Shown: piece after piece, positions 37,615-48,232 of the stretch
How the letters are laid out: every line of letters starts with the position of its first letter
Position numbering within the stretch: position 1 is the stretch's first letter
NCBI RefSeq assembly: GCF_000003815.2
Contig: NC_049984.1
Coordinates: 156,766 to 220,765, forward strand
Length of the DNA stretch: 64,000 bases
Direction: 5' to 3'
Origin: Branchiostoma floridae
Taxonomy: Eukaryota > Chordata > Leptocardii > Amphioxiformes > Branchiostomatidae
Translations under genes and position numbers: made by a program
The notes under the pieces: model-generated
The model's database searches: none
Told to the model about the DNA's origin: nothing
The model's input: only the letters and a program-made list of their open reading frames with translations

Positions 37615-37671
37615 TGTATGAAGAAGCACACGCTGGACTGCCCAGACTTTAGATATTGTTGTTTATGTTGA
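37615..37671 (+). pseudogene. Decoy copy 2 of the start of the next ZC3H3 exon
   Basis: After TTTACCTCAG comes CMKKHTLDCPDF in frame, differing from the true exon only at the second residue. It then leaves homology at TTTAGATATTG and reaches TGA at 37669. It is 81 bp downstream of copy 1 and 96 bp upstream of the true exon. Confidence 0.85.
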
Positions 37672-37710
37672 CATTGCTGTTTATGTTGTTTTTATTGTTG
37701 TTTACCCCAG

Positions 37711-37889
37711 TGTACGAAGAAGCACACGCTGGACTGCCCAGACTTCAGCCGGACCGGCTCATGTCCCCGCGGGGGGAGGTGCAGGATGGTCCACAGGAGG
37801 AGGAGGGAGAAGAGGAGACATGCGGAGGCTGGGGAGGAGACAAGGGGGGAGGATGCAGATGGGAGAGAGGAAACTGCTGCATCACACAG
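37711..37889 (+). CDS. ZC3H3: ZC3H3 orthologue, exon with last CCCH finger
   Basis: A 179-bp exon with acceptor TTTACCCCAG and donor ACAG/GTAAGG; starts in phase 0 and ends in phase 2. It starts CTKKHTLDCPDF, which closes the split finger of the previous exon (Cys 1, His 5), and then forms a full finger with Cys 9, Cys 18, Cys 24 and His 28 (C-x8-C-x5-C-x3-H; SRTGSCPRGGRCRMVH). Vertebrate ZC3H3 has CKKKHTLLCPDF and GACPRGAQC in this position. After the finger comes a basic tract (RRRREKRR), probably for RNA binding or nuclear import, then an acidic stretch. The third copy of the acceptor is taken as the true one because only it continues into a complete finger and has a donor. Confidence 0.93.
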
Positions 37890-38223
37890 GTAAGGATGGT
37901 GGTGCAGGTGTGTCAGTACAGGTGTTGACGGGAGACCTGGCACATCCCCATCTTGTAATTAGCCAGCGAAAGGGTATGTCACCCCGTAAGGGGCGGTATA
38001 ACCCTGTTGTGTGTAAGCATGTCGACCGATGATGATGACAGGTGTGGAAGTACAGGTGTGTCAGTATAGGTCAGTACAGGTGTAGCAATACAGGTAGCAG
38101 AATAGGTGTTGCAGTACATCTGTTTATCCTATCTGCTGCTCACCAACTTCCTCTGTTATCCCTGCCTGTCCTTACATGATGATGTGACTACAGGATGGTC
38201 CAATTACAGCACAGTAGTACAGT

Positions 38224-38434
38224 TACTGTAAATGCATTTAAGTTCGCGGAGATTTAATTTGCGGTAGCGGTAAAAAGGACTTTTCATGGTGGATTTAATT
38301 TTGCGGTAGCACCATGCACTGTAGTCTCTTAATGCCATGGAAAAATGTTCGCGGTGGTTTCAAGTTCGTGGTGAAGTGGTCGCTGCGAAAACCGCAAACA
38401 TTAATCCACCGCGAACATTTCTGCATTTACAGTA
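38224..38434. mobile_element. MITE with TACTGTAAATGCA ends, copy 2
   Basis: Starts TACTGTAAATGCA and ends TGCATTTACAGTA, a perfect 13-bp inverted pair. Its body shares AGTTCGCGG, GCGGTAGCGG and AAAAAGGACTTTT with the inverse of 5232-5447. It is 211 bp long and non-coding. Confidence 0.85.
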
Positions 38435-38899
38435 CTACATGATGTGACTACATGATGGTCGGACTACAGCACAGAAGTGTTAAATGTCTCCTGGTTAACC
38501 CACACGTCCTCGGTCTGTCATGGTCACAGGGAAAACTTAACTTCTTCTTCCTCACAGAGTACTGTAACTACAGTTTGTACATGGTGATCCAGCTACAGTA
38601 CAGTACAGAACAGTCTATCACTCACTGCTCATTTTCTAAAGGAAATCATTCTTTTTGACGGCAACATGGATGAAGCTACTGGTACTGGGTTACTGGAGAC
38701 AAGCCCTGTAACATGCCCAAACCTGGCCAGGAAACACTACATAGAGCCCTGCTCTTCTTTACAAGTGGGGTGGGATGTTTAACTTGCTGAAGGAATACTC
38801 TTGAATAAATCTTGAGATGCTCGCTGTGGTTTCATTTTCACAGTGACTTCTCCACTACAAATTTATGACGTCTCAAACATGCCTTTCTACCGTATTACT

Positions 38900-39100
38900 T
38901 AGCCTCCATAGCAGGCTCTGTTTTTTTTTGGCTCATAATACACTTTTGCTGGTCATTTCTATTTGTACTGCTCTGTGATTGCTGGACTTGGTGGTTGGTT
39001 ATCAGAAAAGGCCAGCAATCAGTGACCAGTACAAATAGAAATGGCCAGCAAAAGTGTATTATGAGCCAAAAAAAAGCCAGAGAGCCTGCTATGGAGGCTA
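38900..39100. mobile_element. TAGCC palindromic MITE with perfect 9-bp duplication
   Basis: Starts TAGCCTCCATAGCAGGCTC and ends with its inverse; the arms extend through AATACACTTTTGCTGG for about 85 bp. CGTATTACT stands directly on both sides (38891-38899 and 39101-39109). It is 201 bp long, related to 44549-44737, and has no coding sequence. Confidence 0.93.
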
Positions 39101-40330
39101 CGTATTACTACTGTTTTACAGAACAGACAAAGTCAAGTTTTCCTTTTCCTTTCTACCACAAAATTAAGTTGTTGCAAAAACTCAAAGCCAAAGCCTAATA
39201 TTTTCATGTCCCATCCAAAGGATGATGTCACCAGCTGGGCATGTTTGGCTCTCATGGTCACGACTAGAACAAAACTTCCTCTTTTTCTCCCGATGATGTT
39301 CTCATCACTTCAGCGTTATCTTCCATCAGAGTGATTCCCGGTGACAGAAACATGGCCGTTATCAGCTGAGGCTGTTAGTCTGTGCCAGGCCATCTGGAGC
39401 AGAGCCAGAACTGCCTCATGTCTGTCAGGGGATGTGGAGGGTGATTCATGGGGAGTTTGGGCAGAAACCTGCAGGGTTGAAGTTTGGAAGTGCAGTCATT
39501 TTCTCTTTTCATTTCCAAGGAAGTCCTGTCAAACCTGCCTATAGTGACCACTTACAGGACTGGAAGAACATTGTTACTGTTGACAGGTGGTCACTGTAGA
39601 CAGGGCTCTAACTGCTTGGGTCAAAAGTTATGTGAAGCCTAAGGAATATCAAAAAGTGGCCAGGAAGACCGGTTAGTCCTGATAAGGAGGTAGTCACTAG
39701 TTCAGGTTTGGCTGTTGAAGAACTTGCAACAGACCTGAGTCAGCTTACAGATGTACACTATGTATGTAACTATGTGGCAGAGACTGTCATTCTTGTATAG
39801 GACTGTTCAGCCATAGATACCGTACTGCTGTAGGGTCGGTGTGAATTTGGGATTTTAATACCATGGTTGATTTGGAAAGAATAGGTTGTATGTTTTGTTG
39901 GGTTGCAGTCAGGGATGACTACTATTACTGTAAGGTATCTTCTATGTTTAAGTCAGGGGTAGAAAAAAGGGGAGCCAAGGTATGGGGTTGACAGGTGCCA
40001 ATCATTATCATAAGGAAGTTGTGACCTTAGGTAACCCCACTGTCCTAACCCACTAACTTCTGAAGTTGCCCAACGAAAGTTCTCAGAATATGGTACTTGA
40101 GGAAATAGCTGATACATATAAGGTTAAGACTGCAGGAGCCTGATTCTGGATCAAAGTTCAGTTTGAGACTTTTTCAGATGCTGCATTCCTTTTCCAGGAA
40201 ATTTTCAGAAAAAAAAAAACACAGGAAGGCCAAGAAAAATAATTGATTCCTACAGTTGCAAGCCTTGTGAATTAAAGTTACCGAATACAAGGTTAGGGCT
40301 GCAGGAGCCTGTTTTCCATTTAATATAGAA

Positions 40331-41558
40331 CTAGAGTTCCACGAACACATACCTTTGCCAAATAAACCAGGTTTGTTATGTAGAATGATGTCTGTAGACA
40401 AATGCGTTACTCATTTCATTTTCTTTATAATTAAATGCTTGGAGTTGGTTTATGAAATTTCGGCATTTATTATGCAAATTAGATCCCAATTTACAATTAA
40501 TTGATATCAAATTGTATCAAGCATTACTTAAGCTATCAGCATACCAAAAATCATGATGATCCTTTGATCCATTCTTGACTTATTCTCTTTCAAAGTCTTT
40601 AAATACACCTCTTACTCTCTTCCCTCTTTCTCAGTTACATATGTGACAACTTTTATGAAAGTACGATAATGGAATGCAGTGGATTTATGAACTTTTCCTA
40701 ATCAATTATGCAAATTAGCTGTTAACTTGCATAATAAGTATCACATTATATAAGTCTTCATTTAGGCTATCTACATGCCGAAAATCATGACGATCCGTCA
40801 ACACGTTAATATTTTCTCATTAATTATGCAAATGAGATCATCATTTGCATGATAAATATGTATTGACATTTCTCTCTATCATGGAATGTAGTGAATTTAT
40901 AAAGTATCCTCATTAATTATGCAAATTAGCTGTTGATTTGCATAATTGTTATCTCATTATGTAGGTCTTCACTTACGCTACTTACATACAAAAAAACATG
41001 ATGATCCGTCAACATGTTCATATTTTCTCATTAATTATGCAAATGAGGTCATCATTTGCATAATTGATATCTGTCGACATTTCTCTCCTTCCCAGCTACA
41101 TATGTGACAAGTTTGAAAGTCCTATCATGGAATGTAGTGGATTTATAATTTTTCCTCATTTATTATGCAAATTAGCTGCTGATTTGCATAATTAGTATAC
41201 CATTATGTAAGTCATCACTCATTCTATCTATATACCAAAAATCATGACGATCCGTCAACACGTTGTAGAGTTATTCTCATCCAAAGTTTGAAAGGAAACC
41301 GGCGCCTGCAGTTCCAAAAAAGCCGCTAGGGGGCCCAAACTCACAGCACTTACTCTCTGCCTCAAGGGCTATCTACCACTTAAAAATCATGATCACAGCA
41401 TGTCCAGAACACGAGATATCAAAAATTGGGGTTCTGCTGCAGTACCTTAGCAAGCCGCTAGGGGGCCCATTATCGAACTTGACCTTCGTTTTCCCGACCC
41501 CTACCCACCTACCAAATATTATCGGGATCCATCCAAGACTTCTTGAGTTATGCTGTTA

Positions 41559-41589
<31 letters not shown>

Positions 41590-41640
41590 CACAGACTCAC
41601 AAGCCCAAAACATAACCTTAGCCATTCTGGCAAAGGTAAT
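40331..41640. repeat. Composite A+T-rich dispersed element
   Basis: Left end has ACATACCTTTGCCAAATAA, right end TTCTGGCAAAGGTAATTAA, an inverted terminal pair. Inside, units of about 190-240 bp repeat TTATGCAAATTAGCTG, TTTGCATAATT and ATGATCCGTCAACA (40440-41280). Two GCCGCTAGGGGGCCCA words lie at 41322 and 41454. A (CAGA)n tract (41558-41590) precedes the right end. No coding sequence. Confidence 0.75.
41558..41590. repeat. (CAGA)n microsatellite
   Basis: About seven CAGA units inside the composite element, close to its right end. Confidence 0.93.
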
Positions 41641-41781
41641 TAAGTGTGGCCAGGGGGCAGGCAGGCCTGACTTCCTTGTTCCTCCTCACAGCACAACTTT
41701 AACAGAAAAGTTCCTGGAACGGCAGGCCAGCTGACGGCATCTGATAAAATCTGAGCAAACTGAATTCTAATGGAAAAACGC

Positions 41782-41881
41782 NNNNNNNNNNNNNNNNNNN
41801 NNNNNNNNNNNNNNNNNNNNNNNNNNNNNNNNNNNNNNNNNNNNNNNNNNNNNNNNNNNNNNNNNNNNNNNNNNNNNNNNN
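41782..41881. other. Assembly gap (100 N)
   Basis: Exactly 100 unknown bases, probably a gap of unspecified size. Confidence 0.99.
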
Positions 41882-42114
41882 TACAGGAGCTTTTCTATTT
41901 TTCATTGCATGAGGAGGACACAAGGAAGTCAGCCACTCCCTCCCCCCTGGCCACCCTGCATAACAACATGGTGCTGCTCACGTGGTGATGGGTGCCAGCT
42001 GGCATGGTCAGGGTTGTCACCAGGACAGCCTGTGTTTCGCATGGTTACCAGCCTAGCCTGTGTTTAACATGGCTACCAGGCTATTCTTGCAATGGTACAT
42101 AGTTCAACTCCCAT

Positions 42115-42178
42115 GTTTATACAGATTGCCAAACATTGGACCTGTTACAATTGCAGAGCAATAAAGTTCTTCTGTGTT
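42115..42178 (+). mobile_element. Retroposon 3' tail, GCAATAAAGTT type
   Basis: TTGCCAAAC, CCTGTTACAATTG and GAGCAATAAAGTT are in the same order as at 61400-61475. A preceding short palindrome-like duplication (ACCAGCCTAGCCTGTGTTT) lies at 42050. Confidence 0.5.
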
Positions 42179-42217
42179 TGTACCTGAGCTGACACGGCCA
42201 CCTTTCATCTTGCGACA

Positions 42218-42364
42218 NNNNNNNNNNNNNNNNNNNNNNNNNNNNNNNNNNNNNNNNNNNNNNNNNNNNNNNNNNNNNNNNNNNNNNNNNNNNNNNNNNN
42301 NNNNNNNNNNNNNNNNNNNNNNNNNNNNNNNNNNNNNNNNNNNNNNNNNNNNNNNNNNNNNNNN
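42218..42364. other. Assembly gap (147 N)
   Basis: 147 unknown bases. The non-round length suggests a gap with estimated size. Confidence 0.99.
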
Positions 42365-42980
42365 GCGAGTCCTGAAAAAAAAGTTGCTCCAAAAATGTTT
42401 TCTTCCATTGTGAGATAACCCTGGCCAATGTCTCACCCTGGGGCAGAACTTTAGGAAGAAATAGAAAACTAAATTTCTTGCATCCTAAAATCAATCTTTA
42501 CAAAGTCAAACAAAATTGTAAGAGTTAAAAACTGGAGTCTGACATCTCCTGATGACCTTGAGTGTCATTGACTCCACATGTTGCCATGGCAACAAGACTT
42601 GCCTGTTGCATTGTTGAGGACTTAGTAATAAATCTGCACCTGATCTGATCAAGGTTTCCCTCACTACACAATGCTGTTTTATCTCTTTTTTAGTATGAAT
42701 GGACCCTGGTGGTGAAAGCTGTACCATGTGAAATGTTAGCCTCCTCTGCAGGCATTTATGAGTTGTGATTTTTTTGGCTAATATCTTATGCTGTTTTCTG
42801 ATTATTGTCATTTCTCACTTTACACGGTTTCTTATTTGCTATTTCCTGTAAATATTTAGAAACTGTACCCATGTTTGGTAGGCCATAAAGATAAATACCA
42901 AAAAGACGATAAAAACCCACACACATCTGCTTGGAGTGAAAGTGAAAGTGTACTCATGACCCTTGACCTTCACCTTACAG

Positions 42981-43144
42981 ACCTGCGGAGGGAGACCCCG
43001 ACTCTGGGGAGGAACATCAGCAGGAGTCTGGGGAGGATTCTAGGGAGGAGTCTGGGGAGGAGTCTGGGGAGGAACCTCCCAGGAAAGTGGCCAAACTCCC
43101 CTCCTTCATCTCACTGAGAGACAGCATGGATGCAGGCAGTACAG
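42981..43144 (+). CDS. ZC3H3: ZC3H3 orthologue, acidic exon with KLPSFISL motif
   Basis: Acceptor CACCTTACAG, donor ACAG/GTGGGC; starts in phase 2 and ends in phase 1 (164 bp). The joined frame reads RPAEGDPDSGEEHQ and continues with repeats of ESGEE/ESGED, then RKVAKLPSFISLRDSMDAGS. KLPSFISL is a short conserved motif near the C-terminus of vertebrate ZC3H3, also preceded by a low-complexity (there serine-rich) stretch. The acidic part is coded by a 12-15 bp DNA repeat (GGGGAGGA-GTCT), so its length may vary between individuals. The role of KLPSFISL is not known to me; a protein-binding peptide is a reasonable inference. Confidence 0.9.
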
Positions 43145-43264
43145 GTGGGCTTTTAAAAGAAATTCAGGAGTGACATAACAAGACTTGGTAGAGCTGCAAG
43201 ACGCAGTTTTAGTATCGTAGGGTGAAGACTTCTTTAGTCATAAAAAAAGCCACATCACACTTTA

Positions 43265-43510
43265 GAATGTAGCAAACTGGGCCTGTATCTGTCTATGAAT
43301 AGAGAATATGGTAACATTCAGACACGGGAAAGCCACTGACGTGTTGTGGCGAACTGTGGCGTCATCTTGTTAGGAAAGGTAATATTCGGTCATAAAAAGC
43401 CATGTGACGACTGTAGCGAACTGGGCCTGTCTCTGTAGGAAAGGTAACATTCGGACACAGGAGAGCCATGTCAGAATGTAGCGAACTGGGCCTTGTCTCT
43501 GTCTGTAGGT
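43265..43510. repeat. Degenerate ~60-75 bp tandem repeat
   Basis: Three to four units with GAATGTAGCGAACTGGGCCT, GTAACATTCGGACACAGG and AGCCATGT. Confidence 0.8.
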
Positions 43511-44143
43511 AGGGGTTAAGATAGTTTCCATATACAGAAGGTCATGACGATGCATCACTTCGGACAGACAGGATGGGGGCATGGTGACATGCTGGGATGG
43601 GTTGAGTTGTCAGTAATGTTACAGTACCAGAAGTTTGGTCTTCCTTATCCCCTGTTCACTGTGCCTTTCTATACCCTCAGTGCAGAAGATACAACAAGCC
43701 AAAGTCAGATTGTAATACAGAAAGTCATGAAAAAACATCAGACTCTGTTGTTCGTACTGGGAAGACATATTCGCCAACTCAACATCAGTGCCACTATATG
43801 AATGTTTTCACTGGATGGAATTGAACAGTTGTGAACTTGAAGTTGACCTTTACACTGTAACTTTGCTGTTCCCCATCACAGAACAACCTGGTCAAGGTCA
43901 GGAGAAACTCCCAGCATTCCCTTCACAGTCAGGCAGCCAATCAGAGAGCAGGGCTCGAGCAGAACAAGTCCTAGGTCAGTGACCCCAGGGTCGTTGCATT
44001 CTTGTTTTTTTTCCCCTTCCCGCCATTCCTGTCCTGACGGACGTGGTGAAGGCCACACCGTTCTGATCTGTTGGTTCTTGGCGTGAAAAAAGATAGCTGT
44101 GTAGAAATTGAGAGAGGTGAGTAAGAACAGAAAGAAACAAACA

Positions 44144-44215
44144 TGCCAACACCCGGGATCGAACCCGGGGCGGCGGATTACAAATCGTGACCGCTATCAC
44201 AGTCGCCACAAAAGC
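44144..44215 (-). pseudogene. tRNA-like sequence (pseudo-tRNA or SINE head)
   Basis: On the minus strand a B-box-like GGTTCGATCCC and T-arm CCCGGG pairs are clear, with a D-arm-like GTGGCGACTGTGATAGCGG and TTTGTAA where the anticodon loop would be (TGT, Thr). The acceptor stem has mismatches and the anticodon stem does not pair, so it is not a functional tRNA. It lacks the body seen in the other SINEs. Confidence 0.5.
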
Positions 44216-44548
44216 TTTAGAGCTCTTGGGCAAGGACGGTAGGCAGTATTTGAACACCACTGTTACAGCTGAACTGGAAGTCAACATGAAAACACAGTCT
44301 GAGTGGACAGTCTGTACCTTGGTGCTTTTATAGTTGTAGGCAGTGAATCTGATGGTCTGTCAAGTGTTCCTCTTGTTCACTTGGAATATCACAGAAACTT
44401 CTTTAAGAATCTTCAATTGAAGTGAAACTCGATGAAGAGAAACTCAGAAATAAATTGATTTGTCCAAAACAACATGCAGCGTTATGAAGGTTATGATAAA
44501 GCTTGAGTTGTTGACAACAGAGTCATGGGAGAAAAGTCAGATCTTAGT

Positions 44549-44737
44549 TAGCCTCCATAGCAGGCTCTCTGGGGCCTTTTTTTGGCTCAAAATACACTTT
44601 TGCTGGCCATTTCTTTTTGTACTGGGTTGCCACGTAATCAGCAACGACCGGCAATCAGCAACCCAATACAAAAGGAAATGGCCAGAAAAGTGTATTATGA
44701 GCAAAAGAAGGCCCCAGAGAGCCTGCTATGGAGGCTA
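44549..44737. mobile_element. TAGCC palindromic MITE, second large copy
   Basis: Starts TAGCCTCCATAGCAGGCTC and ends with the inverse, like 38900-39100; AATACACTTTTGCTGG and its inverse are shared. Flanks GATCTTAGT and GACCTTGGT match at 7 of 9 bases (two transitions). It keeps a GGGGCC word after the end that the other copy has lost. Confidence 0.9.
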
Positions 44738-44883
44738 GACCTTGGTGCACACAGGGCCTCTGTTCTTATCTTGGCATGTTGCTAGATTCTTCCCCGGGAG
44801 GGACCGTGAACCGAGGTAATAACTTGATATGGCCTACAGAACCTGCTGCAATGTGAGGGTTATAAACTTTGCACAGCAGCAAA

Positions 44884-45576
44884 CATGGCACACACACGCT
44901 CCTACATGGCACACACACGCTCCTACATGGCACACACACGATCCTACATGGCACACACACGATCCTACATGGCACACACACGATCCTACATGGCACACAC
45001 ACGCTCCTACATGGCACACACACGCTCCTACATGGCACACACACGCTCCTACATGGCACACACACGATCCTACATGGCACACACACGCTCCTACATGGCA
45101 CACACACGATCCTACATGGCACACACACGATCCTACATGGCACACACACGATCCTACATGGCACACACACGCTCCTACATGGCACACACACGCTCCTACA
45201 TGGCACACACACGCTCCTACATGGCACACACACGCTCCTACATGGCACACACACGCTCCTACATGGCACACACACGATCCTACATGGCACACACACGCTC
45301 CTACATGGCACACACACGCTCCTACATGGCACACACACGATCCTACATGGCACACACACGATCCTACATGGCACACACACGCTCCTACATGGCACACACA
45401 CGCTCCTACATGGCACACACAGGCTCCTACATGGCACACACACGATCCTACATGGCACACACACGCTCCTACATGGCACACACACGATCCTACATGGCAC
45501 ACACACGATCCTACATGGCACACACACGATCCTACATGGCACACACACGATCCTACATGACACACACACGCTCCTA
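44884..45576. repeat. 21-bp minisatellite, 33 units
   Basis: Each unit reads CATGGCACACACACG followed by CTCCTA or ATCCTA. 18 units have the C form and 15 the A form; only two other changes were seen, at about 45422 and 45560. The unit is a multiple of three, which keeps all six frames open, so the long frames here are artefacts. Confidence 0.98.
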
Positions 45577-45739
45577 CATGCTGCCATCCCGGCTATTCCT
45601 GCCCTGGTTATGGTGCCATTGACCCAGTTTTCAGCAGTGCCACAAAACATGACGGGTTGTTGCTGTAACGTCGGGTGATGCAGGCAGGGGTTCTCTTTGT
45701 TTCTGATGAGGCTGTTAAAAAATTCATCAACAAAATTAT

Positions 45740-45950
45740 CTGTGAAGCCATAAATAATAATAATAGCCTTTACATTCATGCCCTATCGGGCTAAGTACAG
45801 GCATATAGATACAAAAGGTAGTAATGCAGTACACATGGTTTCTAAAACATGGATTCTAAAACTAGTCTAATACATTTGTTCGGCTTCTTCTCGTTTCTTA
45901 GTAATGTTGAATATGTAGCTTGAGATGTGTTTGTATAAATCTGGTTAAAG
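45740..45950 (-). mobile_element. Probable LINE 3' end
   Basis: On the minus strand AGCCCGATAGGGCATGAATG is followed by TAAAGGCTATTATTATTATT, a typical retroposon end with a simple-repeat tail. Upstream sequence may be its 3' UTR. No reverse-transcriptase motif is left. Confidence 0.45.
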
Positions 45951-46395
45951 TGTGAGAGCTGCCCAACAGTTCAGTATGTGGTACATGGTGGAGAGGCTGG
46001 GGATGGACCATGTAGAAGTTTCTGAATCAATATTTCGATTTGACAAACATCATATATACAAAAGACCGTCAAACCTTAGAAATGTTGGAGTTGGCACACA
46101 CACTTTTGGGTCCTAAAAATGTATGGTTGTCCTACTGTCAGTGATGGTTACAGAGCCATTTTGAGGAATGGATGCAGAAAATGATATCATATTTCATCAA
46201 AGACATTTTTTCCTAATCAAGGCAGTATTCAGGACTTTGTTGGGATGGACAAAGATTTTACCCTGTCTGTCCAAAATTTCTGAACTTCATGACATGAAAC
46301 TGTTGAGAATGTATTTATTACACTTAAAACAACAGAAGAAGGAAACAATCTAAGTGAGATTCTACGGGTAAAACAATAACCTGAAACCAGATGGG

Positions 46396-46635
46396 CCCCC
46401 AAACAGTGAGTGGGCCGGCCCAGCGAACATTACCCCCCAAACAGTGAGTGGGCCGGCCCAGCGAACATTACCCCCCAAACAGTGAGTGGGCCAGCCCAGC
46501 AAACATTCCCCACCCCCCCCCCCCCCAAACAGTGAGTGGGCCGGCCCAGCGAACATCCCTACCCCCCCAAACAGTGAGTGGGCCGGCCCAGCAACATTCC
46601 CCCCAAACAGTGAGTGGGCCGGCCCAGCAAACATC
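46396..46635. repeat. 36-50 bp minisatellite, six units
   Basis: Core AAACAGTGAGTGGGCCGGCC then CAGCGAACATT; the C-rich spacer varies from about 5 to 18 bases, which changes the period. Confidence 0.93.
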
Positions 46636-48232
46636 CCCCAGGCACCTGTCAGAAGTTTACGGCCGATAATTGAAGGATTTGCTCTTTACGGAAATCCCCG
46701 GATCTGCGGGCGGGATCTGCCGGATTTATCGGCACGGATCAGCGAGATTTTCCCGCACGGAACCGCTCACATGTCTCCCTTTTAATTACCTGTGTGAGAC
46801 GGGCGTGAAAAGTCAGGTGTTACCACGGTAACTGCCTCGTCAGCATAATGTTCCTGTCAAACGTCCCAGGGGGGAGGGAGAGGGTGTGTGTGTGTGTGGG
46901 GGGGGGGTTGGCACGGTTACAGCCTCTCAGTTCAGGCGTTATCATGACAGTTTTTATCAATGTTTGGTTATACTAAAGCAATAATTGCTATAGCAGGCTA
47001 TGAAGAGGAAATATATATATAAGCCTTGACTTGAATGAAATAAGGATTTTGAAGTCCCCATGGTACCTCTTTATCAGGCTGGTGTCTGCTTCAAAGATAA
47101 AAATTGAGTGTTTTTCAGTTATGTTCCCCTTTTGCTTGTTCTCCTTCGTTCGTGAGCTTTCATTTTGTGACCAAATTCGGCCTTTGATTTGAAAAAAAAA
47201 ATGATAAAAAAAGGGCCAAACAAACAAAAAGATGTGACTAATTTAGATAAGATCCTTACTTTTTGGTCCAGTTTGGTGACTGCTCCCTTTCCCTGCCACT
47301 CTGTCATCGCCCAGGACAGTCCTGTTTCCTTGTTGTGGTATCATGTTTTCCTCCGTGGGTTTGTGGGGTTAATTACCTGGAAAATTCACTGTAATATTGA
47401 GACGCAGCATTTTGTGTGTCCCTCTGGGGGAAATTAGTTAATTACCTGCAATTGTCATTTAATTTCCGGTGGCAGGGAGCTTCACTTATCTCATTTATGT
47501 GTCATGGAGACCCTGTGTGGCCTGTCATCAATGTTTTAACACTTCTCACGTTGTGTTTTCAAACGTTTTGACTCAAACTTCAACTTGTCACTGCATGTAA
47601 GTCAGTCAAGGGTCTCATGTTTTGGGGAAGATTGTCAACATCTGTATTTGTACCTTGTGCTTTCTACACATTTAACTATCTTACTTTCAGTTTCAGTGTT
47701 TTTCTTAATATGTTTTTGTGTTTGTGCGTTTTCATTGTGATCATGAACACCAAGACGTTTCTCTAACTACACTGAAACCTCTACAGAAGGACCACCTGGC
47801 CACTTTTTTGTGGTCCCTCAGATAAATTTTCCCATTGCCCCAAGTATTTAGAGCACTGTCTATTTAGTGACCACTGTCTTCTAAGGGCATTTTCTTCAAA
47901 TCTCTCCAGTGGTCACAATAGACAGGTTTGACTGCATCTTGGCAATGTTGAACCATGGCTGATGCTAACTTTCCTCTTTGATTGGAGTATATCTTTAGAT
48001 GTGACAACTCTCAAAATGCAAAAAATAGGTAAATACAGAGTTATTAGACAAGATACTGAAACCCACAGTAATCCCCTCCTGATTGTAACATGATATTACC
48101 AAATGTACTCATATTGTATAGTAAGAAGATTTTTAAGATATATATTTTCTCTTTTATTTTGTACTTAAAGATGACCTTACAAAAGTCTCTGTACTGTTTG
48201 TCGTGTCAATATCCTCCCCTCCCTGCCCCCAG

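Larger units (their letters stand above)
22477..37710 (+). other. ZC3H3: ZC3H3 intron, about 15.2 kb
   Basis: Bounded by GTGAGA and TTTACCCCAG. It is almost wholly repeats (listed separately) with unique patches at 22500-22900, 25590-25740 and 26900-28160. In 26990-28160 there is a sequence with paired GGTACGCTTT words (26980 and 27217) and an open frame at 27902-28165 that I do not recognise. No embedded gene could be supported. Confidence 0.75.
37890..42980 (+). other. ZC3H3: ZC3H3 intron, about 5.1 kb
   Basis: Bounded by GTAAGG and CACCTTACAG. Contains ACAGGTGT words (37910-38110), two MITEs, a composite A+T-rich repeat and both assembly gaps. 39110-40330 is unremarkable unique sequence apart from a near-repeat of TGCAGGAGCCTG at 40133 and 40301. 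Confidence 0.75.
43145..48232 (+). other. ZC3H3: ZC3H3 last intron, about 5.1 kb
   Basis: Bounded by GTGGGC and CTGCCCCCAG. Holds a tandem repeat, a tRNA-like sequence, a palindromic MITE, the 21-bp minisatellite and a 37-50 bp repeat. 45740-45950 (minus strand) looks like a LINE 3' end. 46640-46800 is a unique G+C-rich patch; 46980-48220 is unremarkable. Confidence 0.75.

Noticed and set aside
44144-44215. Functional tRNA-Thr
   Set aside because: Acceptor and anticodon stems do not pair properly, so it is listed as a tRNA-like pseudogene.
44766-45779. Long open frames on both strands, up to 337 codons, with Cys-Val or Trp-His-Thr heptads
   Set aside because: They are produced by the 21-bp minisatellite, whose unit length is a multiple of three. 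All frames stay open, there is no splice or start context, and changes between units do not favour one frame beyond what a single variable site gives by chance.
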